From assembly GCA_012932295.1 (NCBI GenBank), contig JAAONU010000004.1:28994304-29058303 (forward strand): DNA of 64,000 nucleotides. The letters are read 5' to 3'. Below, piece after piece: positions 26,235-38,410 of the stretch. Below the pieces are notes generated by a model. That model was not told where the DNA came from and made no database searches. It worked only from the letters and a program-made list of their open reading frames with translations. The DNA comes from Cyclina sinensis (Eukaryota > Mollusca > Bivalvia > Venerida > Veneridae). Positions within the stretch are counted from its first letter, which is position 1. Each line of letters starts with the position of its first letter. The position numbers and the translations under genes were made by a program.

Positions 26235-26375
26235 ATAAACCCTAGGACGGGGCCAATATTGACCCTGGAATCATGATTTATATGAACTTGGTAGAGGTCC
26301 ACTAGACAATGATACACACCAAATACTAAAACGCTAAGCCTTATGGTTATGAGTTATCAGCTACATTAAAGTTTT
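26235..26375 (+). repeat. Fragment of a dispersed clam-type repeat
   Basis: ACGGGGCCAATATTGACCCT, then ATCATGATTTATATGAACTT and GGTAGAGGTCCACTAGACAA follow a repeat I recall from bivalve genomes. The right half matches 11590-11670. No ends or coding capacity are visible. Confidence 0.6.
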
Positions 26376-29300
26376 CGTAAACTGATACAAAAAGGCTGAA
26401 TTTGATAAATATTTTAATTTCTGTAATTAATATGGAGCAAGTTTTCATCACTTATACACTGTAACTTAAAGGCACTAAAGTCTGAAAACCTAAAACTTAA
26501 AGCTCCAAGTAAGTATCCAAACTTTTGACTTTCACTTAACATTGACATCGTGATGTCGTCCTTTTGAAGAGACTTTTCTCAAATAAATTCAAAAGATATG
26601 TGTTTCAAATTGTATCTGTTGAAACCACAAAATATATTTTTATTCTATTTATTCTAAAGATAAAACTAAAATCGTTTTAGCCATGCATCATGAACCTTTT
26701 TCATTGGGGCACTAATTTTTATCATTATAAAGTATTCTAACACGATATGAAACATTTCCTATATGATCATATACCAGCTATACTTTATTATACGATAAAA
26801 TATATGTGGCTATTATGATTTCCTCCCATGTAATGCATAAAAAAGATTTTTCTCCATTGTTTTTGTTTATTTTTTTTTTTTGTTTTAGACAAGTAACGGT
26901 CTAAAATGTCAGCTTTACATCAGTTTCTACATTCCAAAGCTTGCACCACAATCTTTGCTTGTTAATTAAATAAAAATAACAATATTTACATTGAATACAA
27001 AAAAAAAATGCAAAAGTGCACCAAACGTTATAACAACGTAATTTACGTCACATTAGTAAAATGACGTTATAAGTTATCTCAAGTGGTCATTCTTTGTATA
27101 TAATTATGTTTAATTTTGAAGCGTTTTTGATGCAACATATTGTTTTCAGTTGTGATTTCAAAGAGTATGAGTCTGGAAAATTGTTATCGATGCAGTTATA
27201 AGTGTGATGCTAAACTAAAGAAAAACGGAAAGCGCATTATTAGCCAAATTCTCTCGCTTTCCCGTCGTTCGGATGCTGAAAATTAAATCACTCATGCTTC
27301 GCACTCGTGTTTTAATTTCCTACGCATCCGAACTCCGCCCATATTTTATTCACCGATTAAATATAGGAACTTATTTATTATTTATTAAATAATATGACTT
27401 GTACTTTACCACTATACTTTCTACATTATCAAAATTCAAAATGTTCACTCAAAGAGTACTATCAAAATATAACATATCGTATCAAATTCTGTTTTGAAAA
27501 AAAAGAGCTGTAAAGTTGCAATTATCTTTTTTTCTAAAATAAAAACATTTGAAGAGATATCAGTATTAAGAATTGTGTCGCCAGATCAAATAAAATGCAC
27601 GTTATTGAAAAAAAAAATTCAGTAAAATCTTAACAATGACAGAGTGCATTTTTAAATATGTCTCTACAATGTCAATTTGATCGTCTGCAGCTGAAAGATT
27701 TTCACTTAATTTGTGAAAATGTATGATCCCTTTATGAATCTCTTTAACGTTATCTGCATGACAGGATCGGCTTTATCAAAATTAGTTTTAGCATTTACCC
27801 ATTCTAACGTTTTGCTTGAATTCAGCTTGTGGCAGTTAGGATCTAGGTTTCTAAACAAACGCCACCTTCAAGATGAATCTAAAGCGAGTGTCGGTTCAGA
27901 ACGATTTACCTCCGTCATATTATAAAGCTACTTATTATATTTTACTTATCAAAATCAAATTTCTAGGAACCTGAACAAAACTGAGATTTGCAGACTAAGT
28001 GTGGTAGAAAAATAACTCAAAGTTTAGTTGGCAGCAAATTTTTATTTTATGCCAAAAGTAAGCTCACCAAGTCTGCTGTTTTGAAAGGCGTTACTAACTC
28101 TTTGTGCTAATATTGGTGTATTTTGGTTCATTAACTCTGTATCAGTGATTCATCAGAAATGTCACTGCAATTTAAGTTGATGAGGATGATGAAACACTCA
28201 CTGATATCAGTTTTTATGAATATCTAAGTTTGACCCAAAATCTGTGAATAAGTACCTTTAAATATAATTTTAACAGTATTGCACTGACTCTTCGGAAGAC
28301 CCACCTTGCTTGAAAATAAAGTCCTTGATCAATTTAGGTTTTGAGAGAGCTCCAATATAGACATTGTGTATTTGAAGCACTGACAGACAGATACTTTGAT
28401 TTTTAGACATTTTCCTTCATTGCCAACATACCAAAAAAGACATTCAGCACCGAACGTTTTAATGCTTGATGGTTTTAGCTAATTAATTAATACATTTTCT
28501 GACTGCAAGTCAAAAATTCTTTCGGACTCAAAATACTATTTTCTGCAACATCAAACAAACAGGCTTCACAGATAAGAAATGTTTGGGAAAAAATCACACG
28601 AGAACTGTGTTGTACTGCGTATTGCCTTTCCTCTTCTGAAATATTTTTGACACATTATCTGTGTTTTTGAAGAGATTACATGATTAAGCCGCCAATGCTG
28701 ATTTAAATTAATAGCAAAGGTATTTTAGCGTTGACACTTTAAAAGGATGCGATAAGAAATAATCGTTTTGTGCTCAATCATAACGCGTGAAAATCTCTGA
28801 TTTTGTGCCTTCTGTAACCGCTTTATCAGACATCCTTGATTACAGTCGCCATCTGAATTTTGACATGACTTAAGTAGCTTCGAAGAATGCAGTCAATCCA
28901 TAGAATTGAAATTATAAGGTAAGGAACTGCTATGAAAAAGTTTTCTTCTGCAATTTGTTGAGAACACGTAATTCATCTGAAATCAGACACTCGGTTTCAG
29001 AGAATTCAGTTTCCATTCTTAGAACCAAGACATGTAAAAGAAATGTTACAAGACACTAGGTGATTTTAACAGCGTTTACCTGAGATACATCTATACAATC
29101 TGTACAAGTAAGACTAAACGACCACGTACAATTATTACCTTTAAAGTAATGTCCTGTTCAAAGTGAAAAAACATCGGTTAATATGTCACAGTACTCAACT
29201 TTCCCCCAACTTGTATCACTTCTTCGTTTTTTTTAATCATCTTACGCTGTCATTGAAAATATTCAGAAAATCGAAAATTTAAAAGTAATTTTGAAATTTT

Positions 29301-30522
29301 ACTTTCAAATTGACACATTCACATTTTAGAACTTTTTAGAACAATTCTCAAGAAACTCGTAACAACAAATTACACACAATTAAACCTGGAAAAAATAGCT
29401 CTTACAGATGATACAATTCAAGAATCTTGAACCGCATTACAAACTAGCTCTTAAGACATCTTAGTTCTTATTATCTGTCATGCCTTTACATCATGTTTCA
29501 TGAATTAAACCAAGGAAGTCTCCTTAATTCTTCGCAAGAGCGACAAGTTAATAAATTTGTTGCATTTTTAATGTCCTGATATTTTAAACATTCCTTTCTG
29601 TACGGGTAAGGTTTTTTATGGAGTAAGGAGAGAATTTGTCCTTCTTGAAAATAACATTTAACTTTATGTATTTGTTAGCTGTTACGCTGCCTACTCACAA
29701 CAGTGTTTGCAAAGCCGGTAGCGTCTATAAATTGCCGACAGCTTCGGTCAGTAAATGCCATTTCCTTGCCTAATACATATATAGATCAAACAATAGATGT
29801 GACTTTAATCCGGAACAAAGCGTCTTTTTGACATTTCTAGAAGGATCTACTGATAACCTCATAAAACTGTCTGGTCCTGAATCTTAAATAATTCTTATCC
29901 TCATACAAGTGATAAATAATTAAATCAGAGTTATAGTTTACTGATTTTATCACTGTTACCCGTATTAACCTGTCTTAAAGGATTAGCAAATTCATATTAT
30001 TTCTGACAAACTTTTTCATGGCCTACAATCTTTATTCTGGCCTAAAGCTGCTTTCAGTTCTTTTTCTTTTCTTATAAACTCGGTTTTTAAAAATGCAACA
30101 GCTATTCTCTTGGCATCAAGATGAGATATTTCAACTTAGCAAAGCTGTAAAAAAATGTTAACAAAGGAACTCCGTTAGACTGAAAACTAACTTAAGAATT
30201 AAAAAGAGAGTTCATTGATTAATGTGTTTTGTTCTCGTATGTCATTAGCAAATTAATATAGAGACAACCTACGTTTTAAAAGGTCATGTTCAGCCTCCAT
30301 TGTATGTATCTATTTCCAGTCTCCATAAGTATACCCGTGCAATTATCCAAAACTAATTGACTTTTCCTAATATAAAAGCTGTTGACTCTAAAGATGAACA
30401 ATTCTATTCGGAAACTAATTTAAAAAATAAACTACAATGATCTCTTTTGTAAAAGATATGAACCAAGCTATTTAAATACCCATTCATTAACAAGACCAAA
30501 CTTTGACTGGTCTTATTTGCAG
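26376..30522. other. AT-rich non-coding DNA
   Basis: Apart from the hairpin at 27267-27333 no feature can be supported. A slightly GC-richer patch near 29690-29765 has no usable frame. If the exon at 30523 is real, part of this stretch would be its upstream intron. Confidence 0.45.
27267..27333. repeat. 67-bp imperfect palindrome
   Basis: GTTCGGATGC and AAAATTAAA on the left pair with TTTTAATTT and GCATCCGAAC on the right, around ACTCATGCTTCGCACTCGTG, which is itself partly palindromic. It resembles a small MITE or hairpin repeat. It is non-coding. Confidence 0.65.
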
Positions 30523-30726
30523 GACTTTACTGCATACAAAAACCGCTATGATCAACCTGTGAATGCTTTGGCAAAGAGGGTTACACAAGCCAAATCAGAG
30601 CTGCTGCAAAACTGCCGATGTCCTGCTATAAAGAACAATACATATACACACAACAGCTGGCTTAAGAATGTACGAAGGCAAGTGGTGGCTGTATCTGATT
30701 TGTGTTCGGAGCTAAAGTCGCAATAA
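30523..30726 (+). CDS. Candidate terminal exon, product unknown
   Basis: The frame opens directly after a splice-acceptor-like TGGTCTTATTTGCAG and runs 67 codons to TAA. An AATAAA overlaps the stop, and another follows at 30816. Base composition is clearly less AT-rich than the flanks and codon usage is balanced. The predicted peptide starts DFTAYKNRYDQPVNALAKRV. It is hydrophilic and helix-prone, with three cysteines (CRC near residue 31 and LC near residue 62) and a NNT glycosylation site. I do not recognise a family. No upstream exon or start codon was identified, so it is an isolated fragment. An old pseudogene or chance frame remains possible. Confidence 0.35.
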   Translation, partial: DFTAYKNRYDQPVNALAKRVTQAKSELLQNCRCPAIKNNTYTHNSWLKNVRRQVVAVSDLCSELKSQ

Positions 30727-31174
30727 ATTCGAATCGGAGATTTAAAGCAAGACCAACGTTATACCAAATTTTCTCTACAGTTTACGCAGCTTTACGTAGA
30801 ATTTATAGAAATAGGAATAAAAATTTGTCAATAAGAAAGATGAAAACTGCTTCAAACTTGCGACAGCGGGTTATCTGCCAAGCTTCTTGTCTGAAACAAT
30901 ATGATTAATGGCCTTGGAACGTCTGGATTCAGGTGAGATTCAGAAAATATTTTTGTTGGTTAAATATTGAACGGGTCACAAAAAATCATAAACTAATGCT
31001 AAATTATAATATTACATCTATTATATACGAGACAGACTTTATCACTTATTCAAGTCAGTCTGAAAACGAAACTTTGCAAAAGGGTAAATCAATAAAAATA
31101 GTTTGAAAAATACACATTTAGGCATTAAGTTCCAAGTCTTGATATTATTGCATGTTTTAAAACATTTCTGGTCT
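30727..31174 (+). other. Possible 3' untranslated or intergenic DNA
   Basis: This follows the candidate exon. It holds AATAAA at 30816-30821 and a second overlapping open frame without recognisable content. Nothing else is visible. Confidence 0.3.
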
Positions 31175-31328
31175 TTTTAACAGTGTCCCTCACATGTGAG
31201 GAAGTAGTCAGTCACTTGCGGAGGAATTGGTAAATAAACTGGTTAGATACCCAGGTTGACTGACCGCCGGGATATGACCTAAGCAGTTTTAAAACTGGCG
31301 TTAAACCTCAATAAACCAATAAACCTTT
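31175..31328 (+). mobile_element. 3' part of a SINE-like repeat
   Basis: The segment with AAGTAGTCAGTCACTTGCGG, then GACTGACCGCCGGGATATGA and CTGGCGTTAAACCTC ends in CAATAAACCAATAAACC. The 'GGCGTTAAAC' run followed by short A-rich repeats is the 3' tail style of bivalve SINEs as I recall them. No A or B box is present, so this is a 5'-truncated copy. Confidence 0.55.
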
Positions 31329-31969
31329 TTAACAGTGTAACATCGATTACTATTTTTATTTTATTTTAAATTATTACAACACAATTCAGTTATCTACACT
31401 TGTATGGGAGAGTGATAAATAACAATTTTTGCTACAGCGTATATACTGTACTTATACTGTTATAATGATAAAAACACACTTGAATTCTATATTGCTTTTT
31501 CCAATTATATATGTGGGTCTCTGTTAGTTGTTACAGAAACTCATATATTAAAAAAACATAAAATGTTTTAGTACGTAACCTAGGTTTGCGTACACAGATC
31601 TATGTAATCTTAACAAAACGTAAAAAGGTCAATGTTTCTCTGTTTGTGTTTTTTCTTGTAAAAATGTTATAATCGGATTAACTCTGTTAAGACTGTTATC
31701 ATCAATAATATGTTATTACTAATCCCATGAAATAAGGAGGAATACAACGATGTGAATAGACAGACTATAAAAGTGATTATAAAGAGCATTCACAATTCTC
31801 AAGGATTCTACTCAGTAACCTATTATGGGCATTGGGCAAATAAAAGATGTGTTGTATGTGGTGGGGGCGAGGCAGTGATAAATTTCACTTGCAAAATAAA
31901 CTACGTGCATCTACCGTGACTCAATTTTTATATAATGAACAAATAGAAATCTATAACAGTAAACACTAA
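31329..31969. other. AT-rich non-coding DNA
   Basis: No feature is visible. If the exon at 31976-32186 is real, this would be the start of its first intron (minus strand). Confidence 0.4.
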
Positions 31970-31975
31970 ACTCAC

Positions 31976-32186
31976 CGTCTGTTGGATAGGCAGAGCTTCC
32001 AAGGCTTGAGATGCACTCCTCCTGGTTTTTTATGCTCCACGGTGTTTTCATTACTTCGTTAAATATAGATCCATTGTAAACCTGTAAAACAATGGTAAAT
32101 TCTGATGATTCAGTTTCGTTGGACTGGTAGGAAAGAAATTCACAATAATATACAGATATCACTATTGCAAGAATGTACACAGGCAT
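31976..32186 (-). CDS. Candidate first coding exon, secreted or membrane protein
   Basis: On the minus strand an ATG at 32186 opens a frame of 70 codons. It starts with a hydrophobic signal-peptide-like run (residues 1-21, MPVYILAIVISVYYCEFL). Two possible N-glycosylation sites follow (NET at about 23, NGS at about 38), then a hydrophilic part with EECISSLGSSAYPTD. The frame reaches a strong donor, ACG|GTGAGT, at 31970-31976. Alternatively the exon starts internally after TTTTACAG at 32082, giving a 106-bp exon with the same frame. I do not recognise the protein and found no next exon. It lies tail-to-tail with the candidate exon at 30523. Confidence 0.35.
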
Positions 32187-32189
32187 TTA

Positions 32190-34527
32190 TCAAACCTTTG
32201 GTGAAACAAATCCATTTATTATAAAAGCTTTAACAATTGAACATATTTCAAAGATAACATCATAATTGCCTCTCAGGCAGCTGCACATATTTAATTATAT
32301 TTTCTATTCCATCTTTGACAGTTTGCTTGAGACAGTAAGAATTAAAATGTCGCCATTATTTCGATCAATATTATGTTCAAAAGAAATGTCTGAGCAGTAA
32401 AATAAATGATTTAACATCTTTCAAATTATTTATAAGTTAAAATACAGAACTCCCTTCCATTTAATTAGTATCAACACGAATATTTGTTCCCACCTTAAAA
32501 AAACTTCAACTGAACTACAACTTGCTTAACAAAGCAGGAAACAAAAAAGTATTATATCTAAAAACAATATATCGATTATTCCTCTTACAAAATGGCATTC
32601 ACATTCCAAGAAGTGATTAAATTATATCAACTTAATCAACCTAGCTTTAATATAGAGAAAATATATCAATGTCCACCTAATCACGTCAGCATCTGTTTTA
32701 GCAACACTTCCATTCCGCGTGACAATTTTCTCAGATAAAAGCTGCCGCAAATATCGACATACAGTGAATTTCTCTGCGTGATAGAGTCGAAGCGTTGACC
32801 AGTCGAAGGTCTGATAGTTCGCAAACAAATTTAAGAGATATTTAAATCTCATTTAATGTCCCAAAGCTTTTCTTAGGAGAAAATAGCATCAAACTTATTT
32901 TTGGAGACGGCAGTTTAATGAGGCTTGTAGTAAGCTATTTAGACGTTAGCAAGACCGGAAGAACTTTCTCCTTCAGCGGAAACGCATAAGGGTTCGCAAC
33001 ATTTTCAATGTCCAGAAATAGCTTTGTCCTTTAAGGTAACAAACATTTTTGTATTTGTTTTAATGACAGTGAATGTTTGTTATTTCTTCTTTTCACCTAT
33101 TAGCATACTTTCTTATGGCAGTACCGGAAAGGACCTTTTTGTAAGACGAAAACAAAATAATATATTTCAGTAAGTCTGATTGAAGTATTTTATTTACTAC
33201 TTATAAAAATAACTGGTTTAATCGGAGAGATGTCACCAAATATAATGTTTGTGCGACATTGTTGCTAGGTGGAAAAATGCAAACAAGGGCAATAAAAAAA
33301 GTCATGTGCGACCATGCGTACATTTATCAACTGAAATAAATATATTTTGAAAGTTTTAATATGAATTTGTTTCGAGTGATTTAAATAAGCTGCAAGCTTT
33401 CTTCACAATTGAGCTAAAATAAATAATGCTTAATGTTTTTAATGTTTAATGTCTGTTATCTGTGCTAGATACTGATCTCTATAAAAATATATTTTTTTAT
33501 ATAATTGTGAAATCCGAATCCATTTGCAGAAACATTGGTATAATATTTATTTATAAAAATATTTTATTTAACTTTCCAAACAATCTAAAAATATTTTCCA
33601 ATTGAATATAAGTTGCCTCTCAAAACATAACGTGGTACTGTGTTTACTCTTTGCTTGATTCCTTACTGAGTACTTTTGACCTAAACAAATACTGGATCCC
33701 AAAACTGTGTGCAATTGTTTATCAGCTTATTCAAGTGTTACAAAAATCTAAATGCTTACCTCCATTAGTACTTCAAAAAATGTCCAGAAAGTATTATAAA
33801 TGGTCGGTTTCGACATAAATGATTCAATTTGACTTACTATCAATCTTTAACTTGCACCTGAAGTAACCTTGGCTTAGACTGAAATTAATTACATTCTTTC
33901 AACCACAGCAACAGTTTGAGTAGAGAAATTAACACCCTTTACGGACTTCTCTTTCTCTCTATCACATTTTGATTGCATATTATATTGCTATAAATTGAAC
34001 TGTTGAACCAACTATAATACAAACGTTCTATCGTTTATCCAAAGTCCTGACATATTTTTATTTTTATTTTTTTTTTCGTTTAGAATACAATTTGTTTAAC
34101 TCGTCATTTTCGACTATATTCTTATGATATAAGCTAAAAACGTCATTTTTAAAATACATTTCAAGACGTCTTGTATAACAAACATTTTTTTCTTAATTCT
34201 TATGTAAATTCAATTATTGAATTATTCAGTTGCAGAATGATGTTTCACAGCACATTATTCGCAAAAAGTGTGACTTTAATTTTCGGCAGATTATAAACAT
34301 GGAATGTGAAAGCGTTAGAAAATGACTTGGGAAAGCACGAGAAAACAGTGTTCATTGTTAGAAAGAAAAATCTATTCATATGATCATTGCATCGAAACGC
34401 TCTCGGTACATAAAACATTTTGTAAACACGCCAAAGATCTAGCAAAATGTCCCATCAATTCAAACAGGTCTTTAGAGAAACACCAAGCATAAGGAATGTG
34501 TTTTACTAATCATGTAATGTAAATTAG
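32190..34527. other. Mostly non-coding DNA
   Basis: No firm feature. The patch 32680-32850 is GC-richer and carries a 76-codon minus-strand frame with an ATG, but I see no donor site or family match. It could be regulatory, an upstream exon of the gene whose fragment is at 31976, or chance. Confidence 0.4.
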
Positions 34528-34562
34528 ATGGCCATGATAGACCTTAATTGCTCACCAGAGTG
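34528..34562 (+). repeat. Boundary fragment of a dispersed bivalve repeat
   Basis: GATGGCCATGATAGACCTTA followed by ATTGCTCACCAGAG matches the edge motif family also seen at 12752 (AAGAGCCATGATGACATGGC). Only about 35 bp are visible. Confidence 0.45.
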
Positions 34563-34800
34563 CAATGTAACGGTGTAATATTTGAAATAATAATAAAAAA
34601 ACGTCAGTGTTGCATGCCATATTACAGCTTTGGACTAATTGGTTTCTGAGAGGAAGAATATAAATTTGTTCCTCTATATTCCTTTCAAAACGTGAGACCT
34701 CATTGTCGAGCTGATAATAAAACGTGTGTTTATATATTGCCAGAGAAGCAGCCATTTTTTACTTCTAGATTTAGAAAATATCTAGTAATCAAAATTTATT

Positions 34801-34830
34801 GTCGTAGTATGTCGTAGTATGTCGTAGTAT
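34801..34830 (+). repeat. Three perfect copies of a 10-bp unit
   Basis: GTCGTAGTAT occurs three times in a row. Confidence 0.95.
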
Positions 34831-35499
34831 GTCACTGCATTATCGAAGGCGCGAAACTTTCTAGTTGGTAGATGGAAGTCTGGCGCAAATGACGTGCGTC
34901 TCACCATAAAACTGAAAGTGGAAATTATGCATGCTCTCGATTTTTATCACGATGATTTTTAACATATTACTAAGAATACGCTATAATCACCCTTTCTAAA
35001 CCAAAATATTTGACAAGATATAAACCGTATTTCTTAATGAATGATTTATTTATCATATGTCGTTTTCCTAATGCACATGCTAAGAACAACGAAATACTTC
35101 ATTAGCTTAATAATGTTCAGAAGATTCAGAGAAGTCCTGTTTTTAAATGAAACAACTATGGTTGTAATTTAGTTCATGTCGCCGACTTGTCGTCATTCGT
35201 TTTGTCGAAAAATCAGCGTTTTCTATCTTTGTCAGGCGCCACTGATATATTTACTATCAGACAAAGTTCATATATGTGTAGCTGATAACTGGTTAATTAC
35301 TTGATTATCTGTACTCTGCTGAGAGCTCAGACAAAAGTTTTCCCTAGTGACCCTTTGTTGTCAGTATGTTTTGTTTTATTCATGATTCCTGCCTTTTGCA
35401 TTTTTTTTATTACTCTCTTAAAAAACAATCATTATATGTAACTACATGTTCTGGGAAGTCAAGAAATCACCAGGAATGTTTGCTCCACTCTTGTAGACT

Positions 35500-35522
35500 T
35501 CTATATATATATAACACATTCT

Positions 35523-35569
<47 letters not shown>

Positions 35570-35579
35570 CACACATTCT

Positions 35580-35617
<38 letters not shown>

Positions 35618-35636
35618 AGAATGTGTTATAGTAATA
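35500..35636. repeat. (TA)n microsatellite with inverted flanks
   Basis: Two long TA runs (35524-35567 and 35581-35614) are punctuated by ACACATTCTCC twice on the left. They are closed on the right by GGAGAATGTGTTAT, its reverse complement. The whole tract is self-complementary and likely unstable. Tyr/Ile repeat frames over it are artefacts. Confidence 0.95.
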
Positions 35637-37719
35637 TCTGCCATGGACATGGAACATGAATTTAAAAGTTAGTTATTATAAACTTGTACGGTATTGCCAA
35701 GCCTATACATATACAACAAAGAGTCGACTTACTCTATGTTTTATCGTTTTTTTCTGACTTTCTTTTGTTTCTTAATCATTGACCCTAGGAAAATCGTAAA
35801 TTCTCGTATAAAAATAAAGAATGTCTATTGTTTGAATTTTAAATGCTTTTCAGATGAATAGTTGTAAGATGTAAATATTCTGTTATTTTAGTATAATTTA
35901 TCTTTGAAACTGTATCTGTAAGACTTTCTAAATGCAAACAAATTTTGACTGATTAGCATTTTCCCCATATTATCAACTTCCTCAATGTTATGCAAATTCA
36001 ATTATCAGTTCCACAGTGTAAGTGAATGTAGTTCGCAGCAGCCTGTTGGAGTCCTGAGAGGTTGTTGAAGTCATGTAGAAATTACGGCAATAAATTGACA
36101 AGGGCAATGACATTAGCAGTGTCATACAATAATGTTTTTTTTTCTAAGACAACGCTTTCACGATATTGTGACTTGCTTTTCAGGCATTTTGAAACCGGGT
36201 ACAAAATCGCAATCAGAATGGGAGAACTCACTTTCAACAAACACAAGTCCATTCACAACTTTGAAAAAAGAAGTCATAACGTACAATTTCTAGTCTAAAT
36301 CTTAATAAGTTTACAATAAGGCTGAACAGTAAGACCAGACTACGTACAAGACGCATTTAAAAGAGGAAATACTTACTTAATATGGCATGAAGGTAAAGAT
36401 ATACAAGGTAATGCAATTCTTAGCTTGAAATTTTATACAATTTTTAGTAAGCAATTTTATAAACATTATAATTGTATCAAATTTTATTTTTATGTTACAC
36501 AAACAATGATTGTTAGAACAACAGGCAGATATTATTAGAAAAGTCATGTTCGTTTGTCAATAATTGAGTTTGATTCTAGTCCCAATACAGGGCTAGTACA
36601 TAATTATAGTCACGCAACAACAAGTTTCATAAATGATAAATGTCATTTGTTGATCTTTTTTCAAAGTATAGAATAGATAAAAAATGTTCTTAAATATAAA
36701 TGATATTTCATTTAGTAGGAAAAGAATGGGTAAGATACAATATCAAAACACGCACACCTACAAGTTAAGGTTTGTGCAACAGCAACAAATATTCGTTTAA
36801 GATTTTTAGCGTTATTATTCTTCTCGCATGTTCCAAGCTGATAATGGGATACACGCAATTGAATACAACTGATTATCTTCAGTCACACTTTAACATTTTA
36901 GTTAAATGGCACTGGCACTGTTTGACAGTTTGCTGTCGACAGTAATTTCGTTCTGCGGTGTTATTACCAATAAGCAAAAATAAAGTAAAAATAGGTAAAT
37001 GAAGGTCTAAACTACAAATATAAACATTAAATAATTAAACTCAGATAACTTAAATGTAAAAATGTCTGGTCTCCGTTTCAATAAATGAAAACCAGGATAA
37101 TAACTTTGTGACCATAGTGGTGCAATAGAAGGCTTCGGAGAATTAGCTCCCTGTTTCGTGTACATCTTGTATATTTTACAAGTTAGAATACTTAAAATAA
37201 ACAAAGTTGTGTGGGTTTGTCGTTTCCTGTTGAAAGAACTATTTATAGCATTGTCATTCTGATCTATTAAAAAGTTTTTAGTGCTTCTAAACGTTCACTA
37301 ACACTCAAAAGATAAAGTAATCTTTTCCAGACAAAAGTTATCGACAAGCTCTTGAATTAAATGGATATCATATAAAGTCGCACTTTAAAGATAACCTAAA
37401 TAACGATGTATTTGTCATATGTTGTCTGTTTCGAATAGGAACAGACGATTGCTTTGCTGAACATACGGTGTGCAGTAAAACGCGACAGACTATGCATTAG
37501 ATGAAAGTTTAGACACTATCTCCGCAGTTTTGACAGGTAAAATGAGAAGAATACATCAAATCATATTTGGCAAACATTAAAAATAATCATTGGACACTTG
37601 TAAGTTTACCGAGTGATACACGTTGACTCAAGTGACTGCTTAAGCAATAAAACGTGAGGTACTTGATAACTAATTATCTCTACAGCTTAAGAAACTGAGA
37701 AGAAACAAAAACATATCTA
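35637..37719. other. AT-rich non-coding DNA
   Basis: No firm feature. A plus-strand frame ending at 36297 follows an acceptor-like TTGCTTTTCAG at 36173-36183 and could be a small terminal exon of about 37 codons. Support is too thin to call it. Confidence 0.4.
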
Positions 37720-38410
37720 TTAATGTAACACCTACCCCTTGACCCCAGTGACTCCGAAAGAGATTCTTTGCTTATAATACATGCTACCATCTCATCAAGT
37801 CTTATTATATACGTGAATTGGAACTAAATTTAATCAGCATCTGGTCTACCCCTTGACCCCTTAAGCAATTCCAAGATAGTAAATAATATGTGCTATATTA
37901 TAACCAAGTTTTACTAAAACAGACCAAGTGACCCCAAAAGCAAGTTAACACTGATATATGTCACCCGACTATTATTTATTTATTACAATTCATCAAACTG
38001 AGCGCCAACCAAAAGTCTATTTAAGTAAAATGATCTACCTCTTGACGACAGTGACCCCGTACACAATCTTTATTGAGGTGATATATGCTACCATCAAAGT
38101 GTTATTGTGGCATAGAATATTGAATGAGCATCAAAATCTATTTCAAAAACAGTGAGCGAGCCACTGTCCTGAGTATCCCATTAAAAGCAAACCAAAGTGG
38201 GCAAATGATATATGCTACTTTACACCAAATCTTAATACAATAGGTCAACTGTAATATAAATATTGAGCGGAAACTAAAATCTATTTTTAGTAACAGTGAG
38301 TTTCTCCTTGACCTCCAAAAGAAATCTTGCTATATGATACTATGCTATCAACTATCCTAGTTTGGTTACAATGCATTATTTGTAACTAAAGAAAGTGAAG
38401 GGCAACAATT
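37720..38410 (+). repeat. Degenerate tandem repeat, ~110-135 bp unit
   Basis: Phrases recur along the stretch: CCTTGACCCC / CAGTGACCCC (37737, 37852, 37927, 38048, 38305), AAAAGCAA or variants, ATATGTGCTA / ATATATGCTACC (37900, 38080, 38208, 38340), CAAATCTTAATA-like, and GAGCA-CAAAATCTATTT. This word set belongs to repeats I recall from bivalves. Units are highly diverged and no ends are clear. Confidence 0.6.

Noticed and set aside
34562..34755. Minus-strand first-exon candidate with ATG in good context and a GTGAGC donor
   Set aside because: The 'donor' lies in a dispersed-repeat edge (34528-34562), and the end of the frame is poly-T derived.
35366..35657. Tyr/Ile repeat peptides
   Set aside because: They are translations of the TA microsatellite.
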